From: Bin5 sp965208965
GTDB lineage: Bacteria > Chloroflexota > Anaerolineae > Caldilineales > Caldilineaceae
Reading direction: 5' to 3'
DNA: 64,000 nucleotides
Assembly: GCA_965208965.1 (NCBI GenBank)
Contig: OZ242384.1
Span: forward strand, 1,798,001 to 1,862,000
Part shown: positions 63,961 to 64,000 of the stretch, piece after piece
Numbering within the stretch: the stretch's first letter is position 1
How the letters are laid out: each line of letters starts with the position of its first letter
Notes under the pieces: model-generated
The model's input: only the letters and a program-made list of their open reading frames with translations
What the model was told of the DNA's origin: nothing
Database searches by the model: none
Position numbers and translations under genes: made by a program

Positions 63961-64000
63961 TGCAGTGGTCAGGTGATCAAGTGGTCAGTGATTACTGAAG
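63961..64000. repeat. Heptamer repeat at the window end
   Basis: CAGTGGT, CAGGTGAT, CAAGTGGT, CAGTGAT and TACTGAAG, mostly in seven-base register, upstream of the MFS gene. Confidence 0.5.

Overview
The window is about 64 kb of bacterial chromosome. Native blocks are GC-rich; several blocks are clearly AT-richer and look acquired. My best guess is an uncultured member of the Chloroflexota, perhaps Caldilinea- or Anaerolinea-like. The pointers are an FMN-riboswitch-controlled THI5-like riboflavin ABC transporter, a nuoB-nuoCD-nuoI block, many Gfo/Idh/MocA and phytanoyl-CoA dioxygenase genes, and degenerate heptamer repeats at gene ends. This is inference from content; no rRNA or other decisive marker is present.

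Layout. 1-1.45 kb: 3' part of an AT-rich AIPR abortive-infection gene cut by the window edge. 1.7-5.1 kb: promoter, FMN riboswitch, attenuator-like hairpin and a three-gene riboflavin importer. 5.2-7.9 kb (minus): rpsF, rpsR with a long acidic N-terminal extension, and a membrane-anchored parvulin isomerase whose catalytic domain is split by about 165 residues of repeats. 8.2-9.5 kb: radical SAM/SPASM maturase with a SEC-C tail. 9.8-12.3 kb: restriction-modification operon (small HTH-like protein, DNA methyltransferase, XcyI-type nuclease). 12.4-16.4 kb: sugar oxidoreductase, TIM-barrel isomerase, RqcH/NFACT ribosome-rescue protein. 16.8-24.5 kb: three-PA14 secreted protein, AraD1-family protein, family 5 uracil-DNA glycosylase, ABC-2 exporter, DUF418 membrane protein. 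24.5-25.6 kb: damaged DUF433 gene and a Fic pseudogene.

25.7-37.5 kb is a catabolic block: a CUT1 sugar importer (binding protein and two permeases, no ATPase), three tandem near-identical phytanoyl-CoA dioxygenases plus a divergent fourth, two Gfo/Idh/MocA oxidoreductases, an antidote-like protein, DUF1801 and DUF6807. 37.6-39.3 kb: metal ABC permease and ATPase whose binding-protein gene survives only as its last codons.

39.7-50.6 kb is a defence and mobile island: vapB with a vapC stub, MntA-HepT, a DUF2442-like/XRE fusion, a Tat-signal protein with an HNH-like motif and membrane helices, a possible DUF4268 protein, DUF2971, a transposase remnant, a dead IS3 element, an inverted extra IS end carrying a coiled-coil passenger gene, a helicase-less type ISP restriction enzyme with mosaic base composition, and an iteron-like repeat array.

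51-56 kb: a strong promoter drives nuoB-nuoCD-nuoI, followed by a metallo-hydrolase and a small Cys-rich protein, closed by a good terminator. NuoB and NuoI carry long tails ending in the same short motif. 56-64 kb: FAD oxidoreductase, SDR, Mrp-type Fe-S ATPase, orphan Fe(III)-type binding lipoprotein, sucrase/ferredoxin-like protein and an MFS transporter.

The items most likely to be new are the repeat-split parvulin, the shared NuoB/NuoI tail, the HNH-membrane protein, the iteron array, and the passenger-gene element at the IS3 locus.
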